Assembly: GCA_018266575.1 (NCBI GenBank)
Contig: JAFEAE010000017.1
Location: forward strand, 186,001 to 250,000
Direction: 5' to 3'
Length of the DNA stretch: 64,000 nucleotides
DNA from: Bacteroidota bacterium
GTDB lineage: Bacteria > Bacteroidota > Bacteroidia > Chitinophagales > Chitinophagaceae
Made by a program: the position numbers and the translations under genes. The notes below the pieces were generated by a model. The model did no database searches and was not told where the DNA came from. It worked only from the letters and a program-made list of their open reading frames with translations. Shown here one piece after another: positions 44,279 to 52,570 of the stretch (position 1 is its first letter; each line of letters starts with the position of its first letter).

Positions 44279-44956
44279 TTAATTCCCCACTAAAACTTCT
44301 ATCATTTTATCAGCCACTAATTGATTGCCCGTTTCGTTGAGGTGAACGCCATCAACGGTCAGCACTCCGCGGTCTTTATTTTCAGGATTGTTTTTAAGAT
44401 CGTAATTGTGGAAGATGTCGCGGAAATCTATCAGGCCGCAATGATTATTTTTTGCAAGGTTGCGGATGATCTGTGAATATTTATTCAAGTCACCATCCTG
44501 CTGGTTAGTGAAATCAATTTTCTCTCCGATAGTTGCAGGCGTACATAAAATCACCCGTGCTTTTTTCTCCTGTAATTTTTGAATGATGGCTGTATAAAAT
44601 TTTTCAAACTTGTCTGCATCTGTTCCTGTGCCTGCAAGTTGTTTATGCCACACATCGTTTACGCCAATCCATATCACCACCACATCAGGATTTTTATCGA
44701 GCACATCTGTTTCCATACGCAGGTAAAGGTCATATACTTTGTTGCCGCCAATGCCGGCACCGGTGAGATCGTATTTGGCAGCCAAACCTTTTGCCTGGAG
44801 TATCTCGCCGATCTTGGTGATAAAGCCACCCGCTTTAGCCCCGGCTTCCGTAATAGAATCACCAAAAAAAACAATACGTGTTGGCTTTTGTACAAACATA
44901 GATGTTGCGAAGAAAAATATAGTTGCGATAAGAGCAGAACGAAAGATCAATTTCAT
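44279..44956 (-). CDS. SGNH/GDSL-family hydrolase, exported
   Basis: A 225-residue protein with a hydrophobic N-terminus (MKLIFRSALIATIFFFATSMFVQ) that should direct export. Block I RIVFFGDSITEAGA (nucleophile Ser), block II GAGIGGNKVYDLYLR, block III IWIGVNDVWHK and block V VDGVHLNETGNQ (catalytic Asp/His) are intact. Such enzymes deacetylate sugars or cleave esters. Its position downstream of the mannan genes on the same strand suggests a carbohydrate esterase acting on acetylated mannan; this is inference, since 195 bp with repeats separates them. Confidence 0.87.
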   Translation of the reverse strand: MKLIFRSALIATIFFFATSMFVQKPTRIVFFGDSITEAGAKAGGFITKIGEILQAKGLAAKYDLTGAGIGGNKVYDLYLRMETDVLDKNPDVVVIWIGVNDVWHKQLAGTGTDADKFEKFYTAIIQKLQEKKARVILCTPATIGEKIDFTNQQDGDLNKYSQIIRNLAKNNHCGLIDFRDIFHNYDLKNNPENKDRGVLTVDGVHLNETGNQLVADKMIEVLVGN

Positions 44957-44993
44957 ATAGCTGATTTATTTTCAAATCTACAATTTTATATCA

Positions 44994-45028
44994 ATTGATA
45001 ATTAATAATGAACAATTGATAATTCTTG
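44994..45028 (+). repeat. 7-bp-period array, ATTGATA word
   Basis: Five units in exact 7-bp register (ATTGATA, ATTAATA, ATGAACA, ATTGATA, ATTCTTG) upstream of the GDSL gene. No matching inverted arm is obvious. Confidence 0.65.
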
Positions 45029-45072
45029 AAACCAGATATTGGAATACAAATACTTTATAATTTAAAAAACAG

Positions 45073-45126
45073 AAGCGCAGAGAAATAAAAATTACTCAGC
45101 CCTCTGCGAACTTTGCGCCTCTGCGT
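45073..45126. repeat. 8/9-bp-period array with short inverted arm, CTCTGCG word
   Basis: CTCTGCGAA, CTTTGCGC and CTCTGCGT (45102-45126) with an inverted GCGCAGAG at 45075-45082. It lies just after the epimerase gene stop on the minus-strand side and shares its word with 43832-43847 and 32330-32353. Confidence 0.6.
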
Positions 45127-45151
45127 GAAAAAATCCGATATAGAAATAAAT

Positions 45152-46345
45152 TCATAACTCTTCGAGACGCCTGATCACTTCCAAACATGCACGGCTATTG
45201 TGATAAGGACACTTCCAGAATCCGGCTTTGTCCTGATCTTTCATTATGGAAGCATCTTCATTAATTCCCCAAAACCATTCACCGTTATAATTATCTTTTA
45301 TATGTGTTTTGATAAACTTCCAACTGTTATAGGATTGTCGGAGAAATTTATTTGCGTGTGTTAACTCAAAAGCATTCATAAAACCAATCATTGCTTCTGC
45401 CTGCGGCCACCAATGTTTTTCTTTGATGTGATAATTTGTTGAAGGGTCATACTCATACCAAAGGCCGCCATCATTATCAAGCCCTTCTGCTGCAGCATTG
45501 GTAATTCTGACAGCTACATTTTTCATTTCGCTGATCCAATTTTCACTATTAATTTTTTCTGCACATTGCTGTAATAACCAGGCGGCTTCTATGTCGTGCC
45601 CATAAGAAATCAATGTTGACCGTGGTTTCCAGTATTCATCAAAAAACAAATGCAAATGCCCGTCGCCTTTAATAATATGTTGAGAGAAAACTTCAAGCAG
45701 GTTTTCTATTTGTTTTTTTAAAAAATCATCTTTCCACACTTCATACAAATTCGCATACGCTTCAACGATATGAAGATGCGTGTTCATTGTTTTTTTCGCA
45801 TTATCATCTTTTTCGCTCAGGCGAAAATCCTCCGGGGTTTGCCAATCCCTGGTGAATGCTTCATAATATCCTTTTTGCTCTTTATCATAACTATGTTTTT
45901 CTATCGCCTGAAAAAGACCGATGGCATGATGAAGTGCATTTTCATCGCCGGATATTTTATAGAATTCATTTAACCCATAGATACAAAATGCGAGGCCATA
46001 TATCTGCTTCCTGCCATTGAGCATATTTCCTTTATGATCCACACTCCAGAAAACGCCGCCAAATTCTTTATCGAAAAAATATTTTTCTATATATTGAAAG
46101 GCTCGTTGAGCAAGCAGAAAATATTCTTCATCCTTTGAAAAATTATATGCAGCACTGAAAGACCATAGAATACGGCTGTTCAGCACAAGTCCCTTTGGCG
46201 CTTGGGGAAATGAACGGTTTTCATTATCAACCTTTCCGTAAAATCCACTGTTGGAAATATCTACTGTATTTTTTATCCAGTAAGAAAGGATTTTATTTAA
46301 TTCTTCGAGGAGTTCATTTTTGTATGAATCAATATTTACTTCCAT
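45152..46345 (-). CDS. AGE-family 2-epimerase (cellobiose/mannobiose 2-epimerase)
   Basis: A 397-residue cytosolic alpha6/alpha6-barrel enzyme. Typical segments: GFYGKVDNENRSFPQAPKGLVLNSRILWSFSAAY, GGVFWSVDHKGN, NTHLHIVEAYANLYEVW, LISYGHDIEAAWLL, KHWWPQAEAMIGF and KCPYHNSRACLEVIRRL; the histidines in these motifs are the proton-transfer residues of cellobiose 2-epimerases. In the mannan pathway known from Bacteroides fragilis it converts beta-1,4-mannobiose into mannosyl-glucose for the phosphorylase encoded nine bases upstream. It is the last gene of the tight operon. Confidence 0.9.
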   Translation of the reverse strand: MEVNIDSYKNELLEELNKILSYWIKNTVDISNSGFYGKVDNENRSFPQAPKGLVLNSRILWSFSAAYNFSKDEEYFLLAQRAFQYIEKYFFDKEFGGVFWSVDHKGNMLNGRKQIYGLAFCIYGLNEFYKISGDENALHHAIGLFQAIEKHSYDKEQKGYYEAFTRDWQTPEDFRLSEKDDNAKKTMNTHLHIVEAYANLYEVWKDDFLKKQIENLLEVFSQHIIKGDGHLHLFFDEYWKPRSTLISYGHDIEAAWLLQQCAEKINSENWISEMKNVAVRITNAAAEGLDNDGGLWYEYDPSTNYHIKEKHWWPQAEAMIGFMNAFELTHANKFLRQSYNSWKFIKTHIKDNYNGEWFWGINEDASIMKDQDKAGFWKCPYHNSRACLEVIRRLEEL

Positions 46346-46354
46346 CAGGGAATT

Positions 46355-47578
46355 TTATAAGGAAGAAATTTTCTCGCTGCTATGCATAACCGGATTATGT
46401 TGCAGGTATTCTTTATTTTTTCCAATGATCGAATTTATGGTATTGACCGATGATGCAGAAGTAAAACCATCTTCAGGGGTATTCATTACATAATCAAGCA
46501 ATTTATCAATGGTAGAAGTTGCCACATGCATCCGGGAGTCGGAAGATGCATAATAAATAAACACAGTACCATCTTCATCCGCGATCCATCCGTTACTGAA
46601 TAAAACATTCGATACATCGCCAACCAATTCCTCTTCCACGGGTGCCAGAAAATATCCGCCGGGCTTGTAAATAACTTTAGTAAGGTCATCCAAATCTGTC
46701 ATGAACAGATAACAGACATAACGAAAACCCGAAGCTGTATTTCGCACACCGTGTGCCAGGTGCAGCCAGCCATATTTTGTTTTTATTGGTGCGGGGCCAA
46801 GGCCGTTTTTTAATTCGTACACGGTATGGTAAACACGTTTATCAATCACGATCTCTTCTTTCACTTCTGCATGCGTTATGGAATCACTCAAACCGAAGCC
46901 AATTCCGCCACCACTGCCGGCTTCAATAAAACTATCCTGTGGCCTGGTATAAAAAGCATACTTGCCATTTACAAATTCAGGATGTAACACCACATTGCGT
47001 TGTTGGGGGGAAGGTGTTTTCAAATCAGGTAAACGTTCCCAGTTAACCAAATCCTTTGTGCGGGCAATACCACACTGCGCCACTGCAGATGATTGGTCGC
47101 CGGCAGGTGCATCCGGATCTTTTCTTTCTGTACAAAAGATCCCGTAAATCCATCCGTCTTCATGCAATACCAATCGTATATCATAAATATTGGTTTCGGG
47201 TTCATCTGTTTCCGGCATAGTAACAGGCTGCTCCCAAAACCTGAAATGATCGATACCATTAGGGCTTTCTGCAATGGCAAAAAAAGATTTCCTGTCGGCA
47301 CCCTCAACCCTTGCAGCAAGAATATATTTATTATTCCATTTTATTGCACCCGCGTTAAACACTGCATTAATGCCAAAGCGTTCCATAAAAAAAGGATTGG
47401 CAGCGGGGTTAAAATCATATTTCCACGATAATGGGATATGCGCCGCCGTTAGTATGGGTTTTTCATACCTGTCGTATATTCCGTTCCCGTTTTCTTTCAT
47501 GATATTTGGCATTGCAATAAGCTCTTCATATTGCTTTTGCAACGCTTCCATTCTCCCGCTAAAAATATTTTTTGACAT
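46355..47578 (-). CDS. GH130 4-O-beta-D-mannosyl-D-glucose phosphorylase
   Basis: A 407-residue cytosolic five-bladed propeller enzyme. The N-terminus [38 protein letters not shown], the catalytic Asp region [64 protein letters not shown] and [21 protein letters not shown] agree with GH130 subfamily 1. It phosphorolyses Man-beta-1,4-Glc into mannose 1-phosphate and glucose. The adjacent epimerase and symporter match the known mannan catabolic set, which supports the substrate. Confidence 0.91.
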   Translation of the reverse strand: MSKNIFSGRMEALQKQYEELIAMPNIMKENGNGIYDRYEKPILTAAHIPLSWKYDFNPAANPFFMERFGINAVFNAGAIKWNNKYILAARVEGADRKSFFAIAESPNGIDHFRFWEQPVTMPETDEPETNIYDIRLVLHEDGWIYGIFCTERKDPDAPAGDQSSAVAQCGIARTKDLVNWERLPDLKTPSPQQRNVVLHPEFVNGKYAFYTRPQDSFIEAGSGGGIGFGLSDSITHAEVKEEIVIDKRVYHTVYELKNGLGPAPIKTKYGWLHLAHGVRNTASGFRYVCYLFMTDLDDLTKVIYKPGGYFLAPVEEELVGDVSNVLFSNGWIADEDGTVFIYYASSDSRMHVATSTIDKLLDYVMNTPEDGFTSASSVNTINSIIGKNKEYLQHNPVMHSSEKISSL

Positions 47579-47597
47579 AAACTTCTGTTAGGTATAA

Positions 47598-49445
47598 TTA
47601 GTATTCATTAAGCCTGTTCCACCAGGTTTTCTTTAATATTGAAATGATAATGATCAGTAAAAAGACAGTGATCAGCAAAGGCAATTTCAACCATAACACT
47701 ACATACATCGGCAGTATGGTAAGGCACAGTTGCCCGATGATACCGAGTATTATGTTGAACATATTTATCTTAAAATGCTTATTCCCTTCAAAAGAAGGAT
47801 CCTCCTGAACAACGAGGTCGTGCACTGGTTTCCAAAACCCCCAGGGCCGTACATTTTTATAGAACAATTTTAGGGTATCCATGTCCGTTGGTGGCGTTGC
47901 ATACGTGCCAACAACAGAGCCGATTATCGATAGCACAAAAAGTATTGGCCAGTAATACAAGTCTAATCCTGTCAACACATCAAATGTTTTTAAAACAGCA
48001 AGCGCAATTGCCGGCACAATACCTGCGAGCATCCCCCAGAAAAAACCATTTGCATTAAAGCGCCACCAATGCCACTTGAATACATTGGAAGCAACATAAC
48101 CTCCGTATAAACCCGATACGATCCATTGAAGCACCGTATTTACATCTTTCATAAATAACCCGAGTATAATGCCTACAACCACCACTGTAATCCCGGCGAG
48201 ATAGTTCATACGGATCGTTTTTTTTGTTGACGCATCTGGGTTGATATATTTAAGATAGATGTCGTTTACAATATATGCCTGTGCTGCATTTAATGTTCCT
48301 GAAAAAGTGCCCATAAACGCGCCAAGCAAACCTGTCAGCACCAAACCCAGCAATCCAACCGGAAGAAAATTATTTATAGTTGCAGGAAGTATTTTTTCAA
48401 AATCAATTCCTGAATTTGTATGCAGGCTGCCGCTGATCTGGTTAAAATACAATAACCCAAGCACCGTTAACCCAATTACCATCGTGTAACGGATCGGCAG
48501 TAAAATGATGGAAACAAACCCGCTCATTTTACTTGCCTCCTGCGGTGAGCGGGTGCTCAATACTTTTTGCATATCATAATTTGGCGCCGGGCCTGCAAGG
48601 CTTGCAAACACTCCTTTAAATAACATCATCATAAAAAAAATGCCGAATAATGAAAAGCCGTCTTCGCTGATCTTTTTGTTTGCATCAGCAACAATATTGC
48701 TCCAGTCAAGGTTTAGCTTCCATCCGAAAAAAGGGTTTGTCCATCCTTCAGGAATATTCAGATGGTTACCGCGCAATTTTATCATGGCGATAATCCCAAT
48801 GCTGATACACGCAATGGTCATGATCCCGTACTTGATCACATCACCCAAGACAATACTGTGCATGCCACCAAGGACAGAATAAAATACAGCGAACATGGTA
48901 AATACAATTCCATAAAAGTGCGGCACATAATTTTCCGCTATATGAAACGGAACATACGGCTGAACCGATTGCCAGGGAATAAAAATCTGCATGAATTTTC
49001 CAAGCCCTACAAAACCATAGGCCATAAAACCGAGGCAACTCAGCAAAGCAAAAGCAACCACAATATTGTGCGATGCTTTCACGCCAACGCCTTCTTTTCC
49101 AAAACGTGTTGCAAGCCACTCTGCACCTGTGGTTGCGTTGGACCTCCGCAACCAACGCGATAAATACATCATCATAAACACCTGGTTGAATACCGGCCAA
49201 AGCCAAGGTATCCATATACTTTTCATTCCGTAAACAAAACACAGGCTCACCATCCACATGGTACCCGAAATGTCAAACATATCCGATGCATCACTCAAAC
49301 CGAGCATATACCAGGGCAGCGATTTTCCACCGAGCAGATAGTTTTCCTTATTGCGGCTTGCTTTCTTGCGCAACGACCACCCCATTACTACCATGGTAAC
49401 GAGATATGCAGCAAGGATCAGTATATCCGGTATCTGTAATTTCAT
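47598..49445 (-). CDS. Sodium:solute symporter (SSS family), probable mannobiose/manno-oligosaccharide importer
   Basis: A 615-residue inner-membrane protein with about 13-14 helices. It opens PDILILAAYLVTMVVMGWSLRKKASRNKENYLLGGKSLPWYMLGLSDASDMFDISGTMWM, typical for sugar-type SSS members, and has FGIVFTMFAVFYSVLGGMHS and LLGLVLTGLLGAFMGTFSGTLNAAQAYIVNDIYLKYI. It sits between the mannanase and phosphorylase genes, so import of mannobiose or mannosyl-glucose with Na+ is the natural role. The spacing (19 and 44 bp) implies one transcript. Confidence 0.9.
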   Translation of the reverse strand: MKLQIPDILILAAYLVTMVVMGWSLRKKASRNKENYLLGGKSLPWYMLGLSDASDMFDISGTMWMVSLCFVYGMKSIWIPWLWPVFNQVFMMMYLSRWLRRSNATTGAEWLATRFGKEGVGVKASHNIVVAFALLSCLGFMAYGFVGLGKFMQIFIPWQSVQPYVPFHIAENYVPHFYGIVFTMFAVFYSVLGGMHSIVLGDVIKYGIMTIACISIGIIAMIKLRGNHLNIPEGWTNPFFGWKLNLDWSNIVADANKKISEDGFSLFGIFFMMMLFKGVFASLAGPAPNYDMQKVLSTRSPQEASKMSGFVSIILLPIRYTMVIGLTVLGLLYFNQISGSLHTNSGIDFEKILPATINNFLPVGLLGLVLTGLLGAFMGTFSGTLNAAQAYIVNDIYLKYINPDASTKKTIRMNYLAGITVVVVGIILGLFMKDVNTVLQWIVSGLYGGYVASNVFKWHWWRFNANGFFWGMLAGIVPAIALAVLKTFDVLTGLDLYYWPILFVLSIIGSVVGTYATPPTDMDTLKLFYKNVRPWGFWKPVHDLVVQEDPSFEGNKHFKINMFNIILGIIGQLCLTILPMYVVLWLKLPLLITVFLLIIIISILKKTWWNRLNEY

Positions 49446-49489
49446 ATCAGCAACAATTCCTTTTATAACGTTGAAGTGTACACGAAGTA

Positions 49490-50635
49490 TTAATGGTACA
49501 GTTTTTCTTTTGCTGCATCTTTTTCAAAAAATGTATTATCAAGGTTATAAAATTTTATAAAATCTGCTTCGGACCTATCTCCTTTGAACGGAACATAATA
49601 ATGCATGTGCGGCGGTTTCAGCCATTCATTCCATCCATGGTTTCTCCATAACAATACATACGAAATTTTATTATTACCGATAGCTTTCATCAATTTATCC
49701 GTCCACCATGTTGCATAAGGAATTTGTTCATAACCGGTTTCTGCTAGCGCAAACAATTTATTTTTTTCTTTTGCAATTTGCCCTATCACACTCAATTCAT
49801 GGTTTGTATTTTTTTCAAACCGATCTGATTTTTGCGGGTCATCATATTGATAGGTATCGAAGCTCAGCACATCAACCATATCATCACCAGGATAACGCTC
49901 GAGGAATTTTTCTGCAGTTTCAAAACCACCGCTCGCATTATAAACCATTAATAAGTTATGCAAATGTTTTTCGTTTCGCAAATAATCAGCAGTAAAACGC
50001 CAGAGTGTTTTGAATTCACCGGCACTGCATGCGTTACGGCACCACCAAAACCAGGTGCCTGTGAGTTCATGAAATGGGCGGAATAATACAGGAATAGTTT
50101 CTCCTTTATTTCCTTTCAGCGAAGAAATAAATACGGCAATTTTATCTAACCACGATCTGTACAAATCATGATTAATGCCGCCAGGCAAAATCGAAGCAAC
50201 AGTTCCATGCGTTGTATCCCACGCATTTTTTTCAGAACCTAATGGGCTCGGCGAATGCCAACTGAATGTGTTCACTGCACCGCGTTGGTACGTTTGTTTT
50301 ACAAACTCTTTGATCTTTTCAAAAGGCACCCCATCAATATCTTTATCATGATCAGACTCCAGGCCACTCAAATCCCATCCATATAATGCAGGATAATCTC
50401 CGGTAACGCTTTTCACATCGCTGCTGTCTTGCTGATACCGCCAATGCACGCCGTAAGCAAGATCGTCCTGGTGGCCGAATAAAAAGCCTTTCGCAGAAAT
50501 ACGTTGCAGGTTTTTATAAAGACTAACCGTTTCCTTTGTTGCTTTCACATCGGAAGGCAGTGATGCATTTTGCGCAAATACACCAGCAAAGCAAAGCACC
50601 AACAAAGCCAGAGTTTGTATTTTTTTTCTGCTCAT
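49490..50635 (-). CDS. GH26 beta-1,4-mannanase, exported
   Basis: A 381-residue protein with a signal peptide (MSRKKIQTLALLVLCFAGVFAQ). The GH26 barrel shows the acid/base Glu in PVLFRPFHELTGTWFWW and the nucleophile Glu in LFALAETGYEQIP, plus FLFGHQDDLAYGVHW near the start and NTFSWHSPSPLG. It cuts beta-mannan chains, probably releasing mannobiose at the cell surface or in the periplasm. It is the first gene of the mannan operon and divergent from the AraC regulator. No binding module is attached. Confidence 0.92.
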   Translation of the reverse strand: MSRKKIQTLALLVLCFAGVFAQNASLPSDVKATKETVSLYKNLQRISAKGFLFGHQDDLAYGVHWRYQQDSSDVKSVTGDYPALYGWDLSGLESDHDKDIDGVPFEKIKEFVKQTYQRGAVNTFSWHSPSPLGSEKNAWDTTHGTVASILPGGINHDLYRSWLDKIAVFISSLKGNKGETIPVLFRPFHELTGTWFWWCRNACSAGEFKTLWRFTADYLRNEKHLHNLLMVYNASGGFETAEKFLERYPGDDMVDVLSFDTYQYDDPQKSDRFEKNTNHELSVIGQIAKEKNKLFALAETGYEQIPYATWWTDKLMKAIGNNKISYVLLWRNHGWNEWLKPPHMHYYVPFKGDRSEADFIKFYNLDNTFFEKDAAKEKLYH

Positions 50636-50652
50636 CCTGTAATATGATCATT

Positions 50653-50660
50653 CAAATGTA
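50653..50660 (-). promoter_or_regulatory. Candidate -7 box of the mannan operon promoter
   Basis: On the minus strand TACATTTG fits TAnnTTTG, 17 bp before the mannanase ATG. No -33 TTTG lies at the usual distance, as would fit an activator-dependent promoter. Further upstream TGATAGTACCGG (50715-50726) and CCGGT..ACTATCA (50748-50768) form an interrupted inverted repeat, a possible regulator site. Confidence 0.4.
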
Positions 50661-50869
50661 AAAACGGGTGTTGTCATTATCCTAATATTATTTTATCCCA
50701 GAGTTAATGATTATTGATAGTACCGGGGTGAAAGAAAAATAAATAATCCGGTAAAAAATTAACTATCAGTTCTTAATAACCAAAAATTATTTTAAATAAT
50801 TAATTGTATTATTTTATCAGTAGAACCTAATAAATTTACTATAGGATTCTCATCTTCAAATATTGCTGT

Positions 50870-51748
50870 ATGAATGCGAACATGATGCGGGAAATCACCC
50901 CGCTGACACAAAACGATTGCTTTACTATTTTTTCCAGGGTAAAGAAAGAATTCAATTTTCCCTTGCATTATCACGATGAATTTGAGCTTAACCTGATCAT
51001 TAATGCAAAAGGTGCAAAACGGATTGTAGGTGATAATATTGAAGTTATTGATGACCTTGAATTGGTGCTTGTTGGGCCAAATCTTTGCCATGCGTGGTTC
51101 ACGCATCAATCCAAAAGCGAAGAGATACGCGAGATCACCATTCAATGGCATAAAGACCTTTTCGATGACAGGTTATTGCGGAGAAATCAACTCAGTTTTA
51201 TCCGCAGCATGCTGGAACGTTCTGCAAAAGGAATTTCTTTTTCGAAAGAAACGATCACAACATTAACTCCACGCTTATTATCCCTGAATCAAAAAAGCGG
51301 TTTTGATTCTGTACTTGAACTGATGTCGATACTTCATGATCTTTCCGCATCACGGAACATGCGTACATTATCCGACACCACATTCAGTAACGACCAGTTC
51401 AATTACAACAGCAGAAGAATTGAACGTGCATTTGAGTATATGAAAAATAATTACGACAAACCCATCACACTTGGTGAAGTTGCGAAACTGGTGAACATGA
51501 CTGAGGTTTCATTCAGTCGCTTTATTAAAAAAAGAACGGGCAATACTTTCATTGATAGTTTAAGCGAGATACGTTTGGGCCATGCATCGCGAATGCTGAT
51601 CGATACCACACATTCCATTGCAGAAATTTCTTACAACTGCGGTTTCAATAACATTTCTAATTTCAACAGGATATTTAAGAAGAAAAAAAATTGCACTCCA
51701 AAAGAGTTCCGCGAAAATTTTTCGGTGGGAACGAGGATATTTATTTAG
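50870..51748 (+). CDS. AraC-family transcriptional regulator (cupin sensor), probable mannan operon activator
   Basis: A 292-residue one-component regulator. The N-terminal cupin-like sensor contains FPLHYHDEFELNLIINAKGAKRIVGDNIEVIDDLELVLVGPNLCHAWFT; the C-terminal part has both helix-turn-helix units (ITLGEVAKLVNMTEVSFSRFIKKRTGNTFIDSLSEIRLGHASRMLIDT; SIAEISYNCGFNNISNFNRIFKKKKNCTPKEFRE). It is transcribed away from the mannanase operon across a 234-bp region, so control of that operon in response to a mannan-derived sugar is likely. Confidence 0.91.
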   Translation: MNANMMREITPLTQNDCFTIFSRVKKEFNFPLHYHDEFELNLIINAKGAKRIVGDNIEVIDDLELVLVGPNLCHAWFTHQSKSEEIREITIQWHKDLFDDRLLRRNQLSFIRSMLERSAKGISFSKETITTLTPRLLSLNQKSGFDSVLELMSILHDLSASRNMRTLSDTTFSNDQFNYNSRRIERAFEYMKNNYDKPITLGEVAKLVNMTEVSFSRFIKKRTGNTFIDSLSEIRLGHASRMLIDTTHSIAEISYNCGFNNISNFNRIFKKKKNCTPKEFRENFSVGTRIFI

Positions 51749-51750
51749 GT

Positions 51751-51836
51751 GACAGTTAATAGATGACAGATGACAGTCCTCTAAATATAATGCGCTTAGA
51801 ATTACAGTCTGTCATCTGTCAACTAACAACTGTCAT
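51751..51836. repeat. Inverted 7-bp-period arrays between convergent genes
   Basis: Arm 1 (51751-51778; GACAGTT, AATAGAT, GACAGAT, GACAGTC) begins three bases after the AraC stop. Arm 2 (51807-51834; GTCTGTC, ATCTGTC, AACTAAC, AACTGTC) ends just before the pseudouridine synthase stop. They pair as a long imperfect stem containing the perfect GACAGATGACAG/CTGTCATCTGTC, with a 28-bp loop. Confidence 0.82.
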
Positions 51837-51841
51837 CCTCC

Positions 51842-52561
51842 TCACCGCCATTTCCGCAATTGCTGCAACAGCGCTTTCATATCTTTTGCAAGTGGCGCTT
51901 CAAAGTGATATGGCTTTTCGGCGCTATCATTGAATGCAAGCTGGTAAGAATGCAAGCCAAGCCTCGCAAGCATCGGCGTTTCCTGTTCTTCTGATCTGGA
52001 GAGTTTGAATTTTTTTTTGATGGAAGAAAGAAAAATGGGTTCGCCATTTCCATATAATTCATCACATACTATCGGGTGGCCGATGTATTGCATGTGTACA
52101 CGTATCTGGTGCATACGCCCGGTATGAATTTGAAATTGTACCAAAGAGTATAACCCAAATTCTTCCTGAACTTCATATTCTGTTATTGACGGTTTGCCTT
52201 TTTTATTAGTCACCATCACACCTTTTTTAACCGGATGCTCCATCAATGGAATACTGATCGTTGCTTTTTTATCAGTCAATGTGCCAGTTACAATTCCGAG
52301 ATAAATTTTCTTTACCGATCTCTCTTCAAAAGATTCAGACAAAAATTTGTGTGTGCCTTCATTTTTTGCAAATACAATTGCGCCGCTGGTTTCTTTATCC
52401 AGGCGATGCACTGTAAAAATGGAGCCGTATTTATTTTTCAGGATCGATTTCAGCGATTGTTCCTTTCCTTCCCTGTCGGGAATGCTCAGCATTCCTGCAG
52501 GTTTGTTCACCACTACAAAATCTTCATTCTCAAAAATGATCTCCGGAAAATTCTTATGCAC
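51842..52561 (-). CDS. RluA-family RNA pseudouridine synthase
   Basis: A 239-residue cytosolic enzyme isomerising uridine to pseudouridine in rRNA or tRNA. It starts directly with the catalytic domain (IIFENEDFVVVNKPAGMLSIPDREG), has the catalytic Asp in TVHRLDKETSGAIVFAKN, and LVQFQIHTGRMHQIRVHMQYIGHPIVCDELYG. There is no N-terminal S4 domain, which distinguishes it from RluC/RluD and resembles RluA or TruC types. It begins nine bases after the stop of the next pseudouridine synthase gene on the same strand, so the two are probably cotranscribed. Confidence 0.91.
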   Translation of the reverse strand: MHKNFPEIIFENEDFVVVNKPAGMLSIPDREGKEQSLKSILKNKYGSIFTVHRLDKETSGAIVFAKNEGTHKFLSESFEERSVKKIYLGIVTGTLTDKKATISIPLMEHPVKKGVMVTNKKGKPSITEYEVQEEFGLYSLVQFQIHTGRMHQIRVHMQYIGHPIVCDELYGNGEPIFLSSIKKKFKLSRSEEQETPMLARLGLHSYQLAFNDSAEKPYHFEAPLAKDMKALLQQLRKWR

Positions 52562-52570
52562 TGCTGAAAA

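Noticed and set aside
49351..49560. Frame opposite the symporter/mannanase junction
   Set aside because: It crosses the junction antisense to two well-supported genes and has no start signal or family likeness.
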